Assembly: GCF_000185905.1 (NCBI RefSeq)
Contig: NC_014923.1
Location: forward strand, 1,488,001 to 1,552,000
Reading direction: 5' to 3'
DNA: 64,000 nucleotides
From: Mesorhizobium ciceri biovar biserrulae WSM1271
GTDB lineage: Bacteria > Pseudomonadota > Alphaproteobacteria > Rhizobiales > Rhizobiaceae
The notes under the pieces: generated by a model
The model's input: only the letters and a program-made list of their open reading frames with translations
Told to the model about the DNA's origin: nothing
Database searches by the model: none
Shown: one piece after another, positions 1 through 6,986 of the stretch
Numbering within the stretch: position 1 is the stretch's first letter
How the letters are laid out: the number at the start of each line of letters is the position of its first letter
Made by a program: the position numbers and the translations under genes

Positions 1-275
1 TTCATCCGGCCCAGCACGGTCAACTCGACCTGAAGGACTTTCGCGGGGCGCTAGAGCAGTTGCCGGAGGACCAACGCGAAGCCATCATCCTCATCGGCGC
101 ATCTGGTTTCTCCTACGAGGAGGCCGCGGAGATCTGCGGCTGCGCGGTGGGGACGATCAAGAGCCGCGTCAGCCGAGCCCGTACCCGCTTGCAGGAGATC
201 CTGAAAATATCAGGTGAGGACGAGTATGGTCCGGACGCGATTTCGGCCCAGGTAACGAGTTCGCCGGCGAGCTGA
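1..275 (+). CDS. EcfG-like ECF sigma factor (C-terminal part)
   Basis: Partial gene whose start lies left of the window; 90 residues are visible. They hold sigma-70 region 4, which reads the -35 element: an LPEDQREAIIL segment followed by a helix-turn-helix containing EEAAEICGCAVGTIKSRV. From memory this wording is very close to EcfG (ECF15), the general stress sigma factor of Alphaproteobacteria, normally held by the anti-sigma NepR and released by PhyR. NepR and PhyR are not in view and would be expected upstream. Five GGAAC-N16/17-CGTT promoters within the next 5.5 kb fit this identity. It ends tail-to-tail with a receiver-domain gene. The family (ECF sigma) is secure; the EcfG subgroup is inferred from sequence and context. 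Confidence 0.85.
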   Translation, partial: HPAQHGQLDLKDFRGALEQLPEDQREAIILIGASGFSYEEAAEICGCAVGTIKSRVSRARTRLQEILKISGEDEYGPDAISAQVTSSPAS

Positions 276-288
276 CCGCGATCGCGTC

Positions 289-666
289 TCAAGCGCGTCC
301 GCAGGCCGCCGCGACCGCTTGCACCAGGTCTTCGCCTGAGTAGGGTTTGCCAACCAGCCTGACGCCCGGAAACGATGCCTTGATTTCATCGGCATCCGAA
401 TAGCCGGACGCAAACACGAAAGGTATGCCTGCCGCGCGCAGCCCGGAAGCGAAATCGATCGTCGAGGCGCCGCCCAGCATCAAGTCGACAATGGCTGCAT
501 CGAATCGCGTGGCGACTTCCCGGCCATCGACCTCGGTCAGGTCACGGGCGATCACCACCTCATCGGCGCCATGATCGCGGCAAAGTTGCTCGACATCCAT
601 GGCGATGAGAAATTCGTCCTCCAAAACGAGAATCCGCAATCCGTCAAGCAATGTGGGCACGGGCAA
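289..666 (-). CDS. Single-domain response regulator
   Basis: A 125-residue stand-alone receiver (REC) domain with no output domain. Phosphorylation landmarks are intact: acidic pair Glu16-Asp17 (VLEDEF), phosphoacceptor Asp61 (IVDLMLGG), Ser88 (FASGY) and Lys107 (GKPY). The VLEDEFLIAMD opening is typical of receivers paired with HWE/HisKA2-type kinases, and such a kinase lies 2 kb to the right. It probably acts as a phosphate shuttle or sink, or by protein-protein contact, in the general stress pathway suggested by the neighbouring EcfG-like sigma gene. No EcfG promoter was found upstream of it. The function assignment beyond phosphoreceiver is inference. Confidence 0.88.
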   Translation of the reverse strand: MPVPTLLDGLRILVLEDEFLIAMDVEQLCRDHGADEVVIARDLTEVDGREVATRFDAAIVDLMLGGASTIDFASGLRAAGIPFVFASGYSDADEIKASFPGVRLVGKPYSGEDLVQAVAAACGRA

Positions 667-741
667 AGACTCCTTGAAACGCCGGAGTCATGATCGCTAA
701 TTGGCTCGCTGTCATTTAAAAAAGACATGTGGCCAGCGGGC

Positions 742-766
742 GGAACCTCAATCCTTGCAAGGCGTT
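742..766 (+). promoter_or_regulatory. EcfG-type promoter of the Crp/Fnr gene
   Basis: GGAAC, 16-nt spacer, CGTT: an exact match to the EcfG -35/-10 consensus known from rhizobia. It sits 63 nt upstream of the Crp/Fnr start codon, facing it. Confidence 0.8.
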
Positions 767-828
767 GAAACGCGGCTCTCCAAGAGCGGCTTTCGAAGGG
801 GGTCGAGCGGGCTTTCGAAGGGGGCGAA

Positions 829-1590
829 ATGTCAGTCCAGAACAATAACGCTTTCTCCAGCCGCCAATATCCTTGCGAGAACTGCCCATTGCGGCCGTTG
901 CCGGTTTTCCGCGACTTCGAAAAACAGGAGCTGGCCTTCATCAGCAAATTCAAGAAGGGTGAACTCGCGGTCGACAAGGGCGACACGGTGCTGGTGGAGG
1001 GAAGCCATAGCGCCCATCTCTACACCGTGCTCTCCGGCTGGGCGTTTCGCTACAAGCTGCTGCGGGACGGCCGTCGCCAGATCCTCAATTATCTCATGCC
1101 CGGGGATCTGATCGGCCTGCAAGGCAGTGTGATGGGCGAGATGCAGCATTCCGTCGAGGCACTCTCACCGATGCTGCTGTGTGTTTTCGAACGCGAATAT
1201 CTGCACGAGCTGTACCGCAATCATCCCAGGCTGGCCTACGACATCACCTGGATCGCATCGCGCGAGGAGCGGATGCTGGACGAGAATCTGCTCAGCCTCG
1301 GGCGCCGCAGTGCGATCGAGCGCGCCGCCTATCTCATCGCCTTCATCGGCAGCCGGGCCAAGGTCGTCGGACTGAATGGCAGCCAATCCGTCCAGATACC
1401 GATCACGCAGCAGCACATTGCCGATACGCTCGGCCTGTCGCTGGTTCACACCAACAAGACGATCCGCAAGCTGATGGATCGCAAGCTGATCGTCTGGCGC
1501 GACGGCGGCTGCGCGGTCTCCGACAATGAAGGGCTCAAGCGGCTCGCCGGCTGGGAAGGACTGGGCGAGGCGCGCCGGCCACTAATCTGA
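829..1590 (+). CDS. Crp/Fnr family transcriptional regulator
   Basis: 253 residues: an N-terminal CENCPLR segment (Cys16, Cys19), a cyclic-nucleotide-binding-like beta-roll about residues 30-150 (with YLMPGDLIGLQG), and a Crp-type winged helix with its HTH about 192-215 (ITQQHIADTLGLSLVHTNKT). Only two N-terminal cysteines are present and the usual Fnr four-cysteine cluster is not evident, so an oxygen-sensing [4Fe-4S] role is not supported. A purine-rich ribosome site (AAGGGGGCG) precedes the ATG. The EcfG-type promoter upstream places it as a secondary regulator switched on in general stress. The ligand and targets cannot be read from sequence. Confidence 0.88.
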   Translation: MSVQNNNAFSSRQYPCENCPLRPLPVFRDFEKQELAFISKFKKGELAVDKGDTVLVEGSHSAHLYTVLSGWAFRYKLLRDGRRQILNYLMPGDLIGLQGSVMGEMQHSVEALSPMLLCVFEREYLHELYRNHPRLAYDITWIASREERMLDENLLSLGRRSAIERAAYLIAFIGSRAKVVGLNGSQSVQIPITQQHIADTLGLSLVHTNKTIRKLMDRKLIVWRDGGCAVSDNEGLKRLAGWEGLGEARRPLI

Positions 1591-1663
1591 GGAAGCGTCT
1601 TTTTGCGAAGCCGGCGGATCGGGTGCGCGCCGATGCGTTTTCGGCTACTTTGTCCGCAGTGCC

Positions 1664-1688
1664 GGAACCATGAGGCGCGCAGCGCGTT
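1664..1688 (+). promoter_or_regulatory. EcfG-type promoter of the YqjD-like operon
   Basis: GGAAC, 16-nt spacer, CGTT, located 31 nt upstream of the YqjD-like start codon. Matches the general stress sigma consensus. Confidence 0.8.
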
Positions 1689-1718
1689 TGAAACCGAGCA
1701 ATCACAAGGAGTTAAGCC

Positions 1719-2045
1719 ATGGCCACTGCCGCAGGAAAGACCGCAACCGACGCCCGTGCAAATGCGGACCTGGAAGCCGACATCAGGCAGTTGAAGGCCG
1801 ACATCGACAAGCTCACCAAACAACTGGCCAAGACCGGCGAGCATGGCTATGGCACCGCGCGCCGTGCAGCGACAGAAGGGGTCGAGCAGTTGCGCGCGCA
1901 GGGCGAAGCAGCCTTTGACAGCTTGCGCAGCAATGCCAAGGACATCGAAGCGCAGATGATGGCAAGCGTGCGTGAAAAGCCGGTGACGTCACTGGCAATC
2001 GCCGCTGGCGTCGGCTTCCTTTTCGCGCTCATCGCGCGTCGCTAG
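1719..2045 (+). CDS. YqjD/ElaB (DUF883)-like membrane-anchored protein
   Basis: 108 residues. A hydrophilic, helix-forming and probably coiled-coil segment (about 15-85, charged heptad-like ADLEADIRQLKADIDKLTKQ) is followed by a single C-terminal membrane anchor (about 90-106) ending in Arg-Arg. This is the layout of the ElaB/YqjD/DUF883 family, in which E. coli members are inner-membrane proteins that bind ribosomes in stationary phase. An AAGGAG ribosome site lies 7-8 nt before ATG. It carries its own EcfG-type promoter and is followed 11 nt later by a second membrane-protein gene, so the two form a stress operon. The ribosome-binding role here is inference from the family. Confidence 0.8.
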   Translation: MATAAGKTATDARANADLEADIRQLKADIDKLTKQLAKTGEHGYGTARRAATEGVEQLRAQGEAAFDSLRSNAKDIEAQMMASVREKPVTSLAIAAGVGFLFALIARR

Positions 2046-2056
2046 TCGCGCTACAG

Positions 2057-2515
2057 ATGGGAATGTTGGCAACCCTGATCTCGGGCCTCGCCTCGGGGGA
2101 AACCGTGGCCGCCGTTCATCGGGCGCGCACGGCGGCAATCGTCTATGTGATCGCCATGGCCGCTGCGCTTTGCGGTCTCGGCTTTCTGGTCGGGGCCGCC
2201 TATATCTGGACGGCGATGCGCTACGGGTCGCTTGCCGCCGCGCTGGGGTTTGGCGCCGGTTTCCTGGTGCTCGCCGGACTTATCCTGCTGATCTACCGGA
2301 TATCCGCAGGTTCGCGCGCCCGGCGCCGGGCGCAGCGCCGCAATGCCGACATGAAGGCGATCGGCGTCACCGCCGCACTCGCCGTGCTGCCGAGCCTGCT
2401 CAAGGGAAAAGGCGGTCTCGGCGCCATTCTGGGGCCGGCCGTGGCGCTCGCGGCCTACGCCATCTACCGCGAGAATGTGAAATCCGACGATCCGGATGAG
2501 AGCGAGCGGACGTAG
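2057..2515 (+). CDS. Small integral membrane protein (holin-superfamily-like)
   Basis: 152 residues with two strong membrane segments (about 26-50 and 57-81), a short basic linker (RARRRAQRR, about 87-95) and a third weak hydrophobic stretch (about 120-137). The layout recalls the phage-holin-like/YqjE proteins that accompany YqjD genes in enterobacteria, but I cannot confirm homology by eye. It follows the YqjD-like gene by 11 nt and should be co-transcribed from the EcfG-type promoter. It converges on the HWE kinase gene with only 13 nt between the stop codons. Function unknown. Confidence 0.7.
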   Translation: MGMLATLISGLASGETVAAVHRARTAAIVYVIAMAAALCGLGFLVGAAYIWTAMRYGSLAAALGFGAGFLVLAGLILLIYRISAGSRARRRAQRRNADMKAIGVTAALAVLPSLLKGKGGLGAILGPAVALAAYAIYRENVKSDDPDESERT

Positions 2516-2528
2516 AGCTGTTGGGAGA

Positions 2529-4004
2529 TCACTTCGACAGCTCTTCCAGGGGCATCGATATTTCGGCAAACACGCCTTCCGGCCGGAATTCATGGGTCAC
2601 TTCGCTGGAAATGACCTTGGCCAGGCTGCGGCGAATGAGGATAGAGCCGAAGCCTTGCCGATCCGGCGGAGCGACTTGCGGCCCGCCGCTTTCGCGCCAG
2701 GTCAGCACAAGACGCCGGGCATCCTTCCTGCCTTGCGTCCTCCAGCCGAGGTCGACCCTGCCTGACGGCACCGACAGCGAGCCATATTTCAGCGCGTTGC
2801 TGGCGAGTTCATGCAGGATCAGGCCAAGCCCGACGGCCTGGTCGGGCGACAGCAGCAGGTCGTCGCCGGAGATCGTCATGCGCGGCTGCTCGGCCGTTTC
2901 GAAAGGTCTGACCTCGATCTGGACGAGTTCACTGATGCCGATGCCACGCCACTCGCGGTCCGACAACAGATTGTGGGCGATGCCCAAGGCCTGAAGCCTG
3001 GCGCCGAAGGCCTCGAGGAACTGGCTTGGCTGGCGGGCATGGCGCACGGTCTGGGTTGCCAGCGCCTGGACGGTCGCCAGAGTGTTCTTGACGCGATGGT
3101 TGAGTTCACGCAGCAGCAGCCGTTGCCGTTCGTCGCCGAGCTTGCGCTCGGAGATGTCGTAATTGACGCCGAAGATTAATGTCGGCTTGCCGTCGCCGTC
3201 ACGCTCGATGACACGGCCGCGCGTGGCGAGCCAGCGCGGCGGGTGAAAGCCCTTCACCCGGTATTCGCCGAAATAGTCGTCGCTGCCGGTCAAGGCGTCG
3301 CGAAAGCGGGTTTCGGTCTGGTAGACGTCGCGCGGATCGATGGCGGTGAGGATGTCGCGTGCGCGCAGCCGGTTGGAGCGCGGCAGGTTGAACAGCTCCG
3401 ACATCAATGTGTCGCATTCGATGACATCGGTGCGGATATCCCATGCCCAGCTGGCGAGCGAGGCCGCATCGAGTGCGATGGCGCGTCGTTTTTCCTCGCG
3501 CGCAAGTGCGGCCTCGGCGATCGCGCCGCTGCGGGTTGCGTCCTTTAGGGTGAACAGGCTGGCGGCGAGGCCGGCGAGCGCCTTCAACTGGTCGAGCTCG
3601 GCTCGGGATGGAAAACCATGCGGCTCGCGGTCGAGCACGCACAGCGTGCCGATGCGGGCACCTGCCACGATCATCGGCGCGCCGGCATAGAAGCGGACAT
3701 GGTGCTTTCCGGTGACCAGCGGGTTGGTCTTGAAACGGGGGTCCGCCGTTGCATCCACGACCACCATCGGCTCGTCGCCGGCGGCAATCGCATGGGCGCA
3801 GAAGGAGACGTTGGTCGCGGTTTCGGTCTCGTCCAGGCCGAAGCAGGATTTGAACCAATGCCGTTCAAGGTCGACGAGTGTGACCAGGGCCATCGGCACC
3901 TGCATCACCGCTGCGGCAAGGCTGCTGACGCGGTCGAAATCGGGGTCGGCCGCCGTATCCAGCATCTCCAATCCGTGCAGCACGGCCAGCCGGTCGACAT
4001 CCAT
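2529..4004 (-). CDS. GAF-PAS-HWE histidine kinase
   Basis: Sensor kinase without membrane segments. Using the internal ATG it has 491 residues: a GAF domain about 10-160 (LDTAADPDFDRVSSLA, then RIGTLCVLDREP), a PAS domain about 190-290, and an HWE/HisKA2-type kinase whose phosphoacceptor is the His of ELNHRVKNTLATVQAL; the ATP lid region includes LILHELASNALKYG. HWE kinases commonly feed PhyR-type or single-domain receivers in the alphaproteobacterial general stress response, and both a receiver and an EcfG-like sigma gene are nearby. A longer reading from position 4136 adds 44 low-complexity residues, but the GAF homology begins just after the internal start, so I prefer the shorter form. 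Neither start has a clear ribosome site. Confidence 0.85.
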   Translation of the reverse strand: MDVDRLAVLHGLEMLDTAADPDFDRVSSLAAAVMQVPMALVTLVDLERHWFKSCFGLDETETATNVSFCAHAIAAGDEPMVVVDATADPRFKTNPLVTGKHHVRFYAGAPMIVAGARIGTLCVLDREPHGFPSRAELDQLKALAGLAASLFTLKDATRSGAIAEAALAREEKRRAIALDAASLASWAWDIRTDVIECDTLMSELFNLPRSNRLRARDILTAIDPRDVYQTETRFRDALTGSDDYFGEYRVKGFHPPRWLATRGRVIERDGDGKPTLIFGVNYDISERKLGDERQRLLLRELNHRVKNTLATVQALATQTVRHARQPSQFLEAFGARLQALGIAHNLLSDREWRGIGISELVQIEVRPFETAEQPRMTISGDDLLLSPDQAVGLGLILHELASNALKYGSLSVPSGRVDLGWRTQGRKDARRLVLTWRESGGPQVAPPDRQGFGSILIRRSLAKVISSEVTHEFRPEGVFAEISMPLEELSK

Positions 4005-4128
4005 GACTGCTAGCGCAACTTCGGCCGGCAGATCGGGTGCTGTTTGCGTCTTGCCAATCACCCCAATTGCCTCGTCCCGGTCTTCGTCGCCGCATGCTTG
4101 CGCTGGTGCAAGGCCAGCACGCTTTTCC

Positions 4129-4153
4129 GGAACCATCCTAGCGAGGAACCGTT
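4129..4153 (+). promoter_or_regulatory. EcfG-type promoter of small membrane protein gene
   Basis: GGAAC, 16-nt spacer, CGTT, 58 nt upstream of the small membrane protein start, reading toward it. It overlaps the 5' end of the longest possible reading of the divergent HWE kinase gene, one more reason to prefer the shorter kinase start. Confidence 0.78.
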
Positions 4154-4210
4154 ACCCGACCATGATTTGCCGGGCGCGCCAGTTGGTGCAGAATGAGACA
4201 GGGATCGAGC

Positions 4211-4414
4211 ATGGCCAAGATCATTCCAGAAAACAAGGCGCGGCAGGGGCGATGGGGCTGGCATGGATTTCGGATCCTGATCGCCGCACTGCTTCTGGTG
4301 TTTGCTGCATGGGGCATTGCCGAGATCTATGGTGTGTTGATCAAGGCGCCTAACAGCGATGAACAGCATGTGCCCACACCGCCCAACACCACCGAGCAGG
4401 CTCCTGCCGGGTAA
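4211..4414 (+). CDS. Small single-pass membrane protein
   Basis: 67 residues: a basic N-terminus, one transmembrane helix (about 18-40, FRILIAALLLVFAAWGIAEI) and a short Pro/Thr-rich tail. I recognise no family. The start was set at the ATG of MAKIIPEN rather than six codons upstream. The convincing argument that it is a gene is the EcfG-type promoter directly upstream, making it a probable general stress gene. It converges on the lipid kinase gene with about 30 nt between them. Confidence 0.65.
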   Translation: MAKIIPENKARQGRWGWHGFRILIAALLLVFAAWGIAEIYGVLIKAPNSDEQHVPTPPNTTEQAPAG

Positions 4415-4443
4415 AGCCGGCCTGTCCGTTGCGTCGCACCTCA

Positions 4444-5364
4444 TCAGGCGGCTCTCGACTGGGCCGCGCTCGCCGGAACCAATACATTCAGTGCGCCAGG
4501 CTGGATCTCGATTACCGTTTCACGGTCAAGCCTGACCAGTTCGCCGTCCATGACGGCGCGAAATTTGCGGCTGCCCGAATGGATTTTCAGCACCGTTCTG
4601 TTTGTCTGGTGGATTTCGACATGTTCGTTGTCGCGCCATTTGCCGCGCGCCATGTTGAAGAAGAACTTGACCAGTTCGGCGCGCTGCTTCGCCACCGTGA
4701 CATAGACACCGAGCACGCCGCCCGCAGGATTGTCGGCATAAGGCAGATGGCCTTCACCGAATAAGTTGTTGGTGATGCCGATGCCGGTGATGCGTGCCGC
4801 CATTTCGGCATCGCCGATGCTGAGCGTCACATTCATCGCAGGTGGATTGTTGATCGTTGCCCAAGCCGCCTTGGCCGAGGCGCGGATCTTTCCCAACCGC
4901 GAACCGAACTCCATCTTCTGGCGCAGTTGCACCATCTTCGCGTGCATGCCGATCGAGAACTGGTGCACGAAAGGTTGGCCATTGGCCGTCGCCACATCGA
5001 CAGCAATGATTTCGCCGTCGGCGAAGGATTTCAGCGCCCCGTCGAGCGACTGCGGAATGCCCAACCCGCGTGCGAACAGGTTCATGGTGCCGGCTGGCAA
5101 TATGGCAAGCGCCTTCTTCGTGCCCATCAGTCGGGCGGCCGCGGCGGAAATGGTCCCGTCGCCGCCACCTGCCAGCACGATGTCGACCGAGCGACGCGAA
5201 GCGGCGTTGTCCAGCGTCTCCACCACATCCTTGCCGGCGACAATTTCGATGCTGAGCGAGTGGCCTGCCGTTTCCAACGTCTGATGCATCCTGTCGGAGA
5301 AAGCGGCGAGGTCGGTGGTGCGCAAAGTGCCGCCGTCCCGGTTCAGCACCGCTGCAAATCTCAT
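4444..5364 (-). CDS. Diacylglycerol kinase-family lipid kinase
   Basis: 306 residues. N-terminal DAGK catalytic fold with the nucleotide-binding GGGDGT motif (about 66-71) and the ILPAGTMNLFAR segment that follows, then the C-terminal YegS-like beta-sandwich. It should phosphorylate a membrane lipid (diacylglycerol, ceramide or similar) with ATP; the exact substrate cannot be read. I set the start at the ATG of MRFAAVLNRDG, which has GGAG 8 nt upstream; an in-frame TTG eight codons earlier is the alternative. An EcfG-type promoter lies about 60-80 nt upstream, so lipid remodelling is plausibly part of the stress regulon. Confidence 0.85.
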   Translation of the reverse strand: MRFAAVLNRDGGTLRTTDLAAFSDRMHQTLETAGHSLSIEIVAGKDVVETLDNAASRRSVDIVLAGGGDGTISAAAARLMGTKKALAILPAGTMNLFARGLGIPQSLDGALKSFADGEIIAVDVATANGQPFVHQFSIGMHAKMVQLRQKMEFGSRLGKIRASAKAAWATINNPPAMNVTLSIGDAEMAARITGIGITNNLFGEGHLPYADNPAGGVLGVYVTVAKQRAELVKFFFNMARGKWRDNEHVEIHQTNRTVLKIHSGSRKFRAVMDGELVRLDRETVIEIQPGALNVLVPASAAQSRAA

Positions 5365-5421
5365 GCCCCGCTCCACCAGGTCAGCCAAATGGCGGCCGGG
5401 ATATACCCAGCCAACGGCTGA

Positions 5422-5446
5422 AACGCGGCGTCGACAGAAAGGTTCC
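5422..5446 (-). promoter_or_regulatory. EcfG-type promoter of the lipid kinase gene
   Basis: Read on the minus strand: GGAAC, 16-nt spacer, CGTT, facing the lipid kinase gene. Together with the promoter about 75 bp away on the other strand it makes this a divergent stress-controlled intergenic region. Confidence 0.78.
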
Positions 5447-5519
5447 TATTGCCACGGGGTGACTACCCCAGCGGCTCAATAATTTCCGTGGTTTCGTCCC
5501 CGGACCGCAGCGCTTTGTC

Positions 5520-5545
5520 GGAACAACTGACCCGGTCACGACGTT
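5520..5545 (+). promoter_or_regulatory. EcfG-type promoter of the PRC-barrel gene
   Basis: GGAAC, 17-nt spacer, CGTT, 71 nt upstream of the PRC-barrel start codon. Confidence 0.8.
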
Positions 5546-5615
5546 GTGAACCTGTAGATGCCGCGTTCCCCAAGGAAGACGCGGCGCATGAGATCAGGCA
5601 CGAGGAGAGACTACC

Positions 5616-6935
5616 ATGATCCGCAAGCTTTTAGCCACGACGGCGCTCGCAACCTTTGTCGCGACCGGCGCCTATGCGCAGAACGCAACAAATACGGCGC
5701 CTGCCACGCCCGCCGTCCAGGAGCCCGCCGCCGCTCCTGTGCCACGCGCAGAGGGCAGCATCGTCACCAACATCATCGGTGAGTCCGTCTACAACGGCAC
5801 CGGCGACGATGCCGAAAACATCGGCAAGGTCAGCGACGTCGTGTTCGACAAGGATGGGCAGGCGAAATCCGTTGTCATCGACGTCGGCGGTTTTCTGGGT
5901 GTCGGCGCCAAAAGCGTTGCTTTCGACTACGGCAAACTGCAGTGGGCCGAAAAGAATGGCGACCGCTGGTTGGTGGCCCAGACGACCAAGGACGAACTGA
6001 CGGCGCAGGCAGAATTCGATAAAAAGCCTTACAGCCCGACCCCAGCACCTGCGGCATCGACCGACGCAACAGCGCCGGCAGCACCCGCGACGACGGACAC
6101 AGCGCAAAAGCCTGTCGACATGAACGCCGCTTCGGCAGAACCAGTCAAGCGCGCCGATGGCAATCTCGCCACCAACATCATCGGGGAGAACGTCTACAAC
6201 GGCACCGGCGATGACGCCCAGAACATCGGCGACGTCAACGACATTGTGCTGACCAAGGATGGCAAGGCGCAGTACTTGGTCATCGGCGTCGGCGGTTTCC
6301 TAGGCCTTGGCGCCAAGAACGTCACCTATGACTTCTCGAAGGCGCAGTGGGCCGAGAAGAATGGCGACCGCTGGCTGGTCGCCCAGACCACCAAGGAAGA
6401 ATTGCAGGCGCAGCCGGATTTCAACCGCAAGGCCTATGACCCTGCGCCGGCAACGACGGCTTCGAATGCGCCGGCAGCAGTCGCGCCCGCCGCAGCCCCT
6501 GCCGTCGCTCCGTCCGACAAGACGGCACAGGCTCCGGCGCCCACGACCCCCGATGCCTCGGCTCCGGACCAGACAAAGACCGCAGCCATCGACAAGTCGA
6601 CGCTGACCGAGATGCCGGTTGGTGAGATTCGCGCCGATGACCTCAAGGGCACGACTGTCTATGGCGCCAACGACGCCAAGGTCGGCGAGATCGGCGATGT
6701 CGTGCTTGCGCCCGACAAGAAGGCCGATGCGGTGATCGTCGATGTCGGTGGCTTCCTCGGCATTGGCGAGAAGGAAGTCGCGGTCGGCATGGATAATCTC
6801 AAATTCATGACCGACAAGGCGGGCAACAAATACCTGTACACGACCTTCACCAAGGAACAGCTCGAGGCACAAACCGCCTATGACAAGGGCAGCTATGCCG
6901 AGAAGCGCGATCAGCAGCGCATGATCGTCAGGTAG
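5616..6935 (+). CDS. Exported protein with three PRC-barrel domains
   Basis: 439 residues. A signal peptide (about 1-21, ending AYA) is followed by three PRC-barrel repeats at about 47-135, 180-268 and 333-425, separated by Ala/Pro/Thr-rich linkers. Repeats 1 and 2 are nearly the same (shared VYNGTGDDA, VGGFLG and QWAEKNGDRWLVAQTTK), the third is more diverged, so the first two arose by recent duplication. PRC barrels are small beta-barrels used for protein or RNA contact; in rhizobia, exported versions are common stress proteins of unknown partner. An EcfG-type promoter precedes it and AGGAGAG lies before the ATG. A periplasmic structural or scaffold role is inference. Confidence 0.85.
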   Translation: MIRKLLATTALATFVATGAYAQNATNTAPATPAVQEPAAAPVPRAEGSIVTNIIGESVYNGTGDDAENIGKVSDVVFDKDGQAKSVVIDVGGFLGVGAKSVAFDYGKLQWAEKNGDRWLVAQTTKDELTAQAEFDKKPYSPTPAPAASTDATAPAAPATTDTAQKPVDMNAASAEPVKRADGNLATNIIGENVYNGTGDDAQNIGDVNDIVLTKDGKAQYLVIGVGGFLGLGAKNVTYDFSKAQWAEKNGDRWLVAQTTKEELQAQPDFNRKAYDPAPATTASNAPAAVAPAAAPAVAPSDKTAQAPAPTTPDASAPDQTKTAAIDKSTLTEMPVGEIRADDLKGTTVYGANDAKVGEIGDVVLAPDKKADAVIVDVGGFLGIGEKEVAVGMDNLKFMTDKAGNKYLYTTFTKEQLEAQTAYDKGSYAEKRDQQRMIVR

Positions 6936-6952
6936 TTTCCACCCAGTCGGAT

Positions 6953-6984
6953 ACAGGCCCGCGCCGGCAACGATGCGGGCCTGT
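6953..6984. terminator. Hairpin between convergent genes
   Basis: A perfect 10-bp stem, ACAGGCCCGC / GCGGGCCTGT, with a 12-nt loop, between the PRC-barrel and sulfatase-like stop codons. No clear T-run, so a bidirectional terminator is likely but not certain. Confidence 0.55.
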
Positions 6985-6986
6985 GT

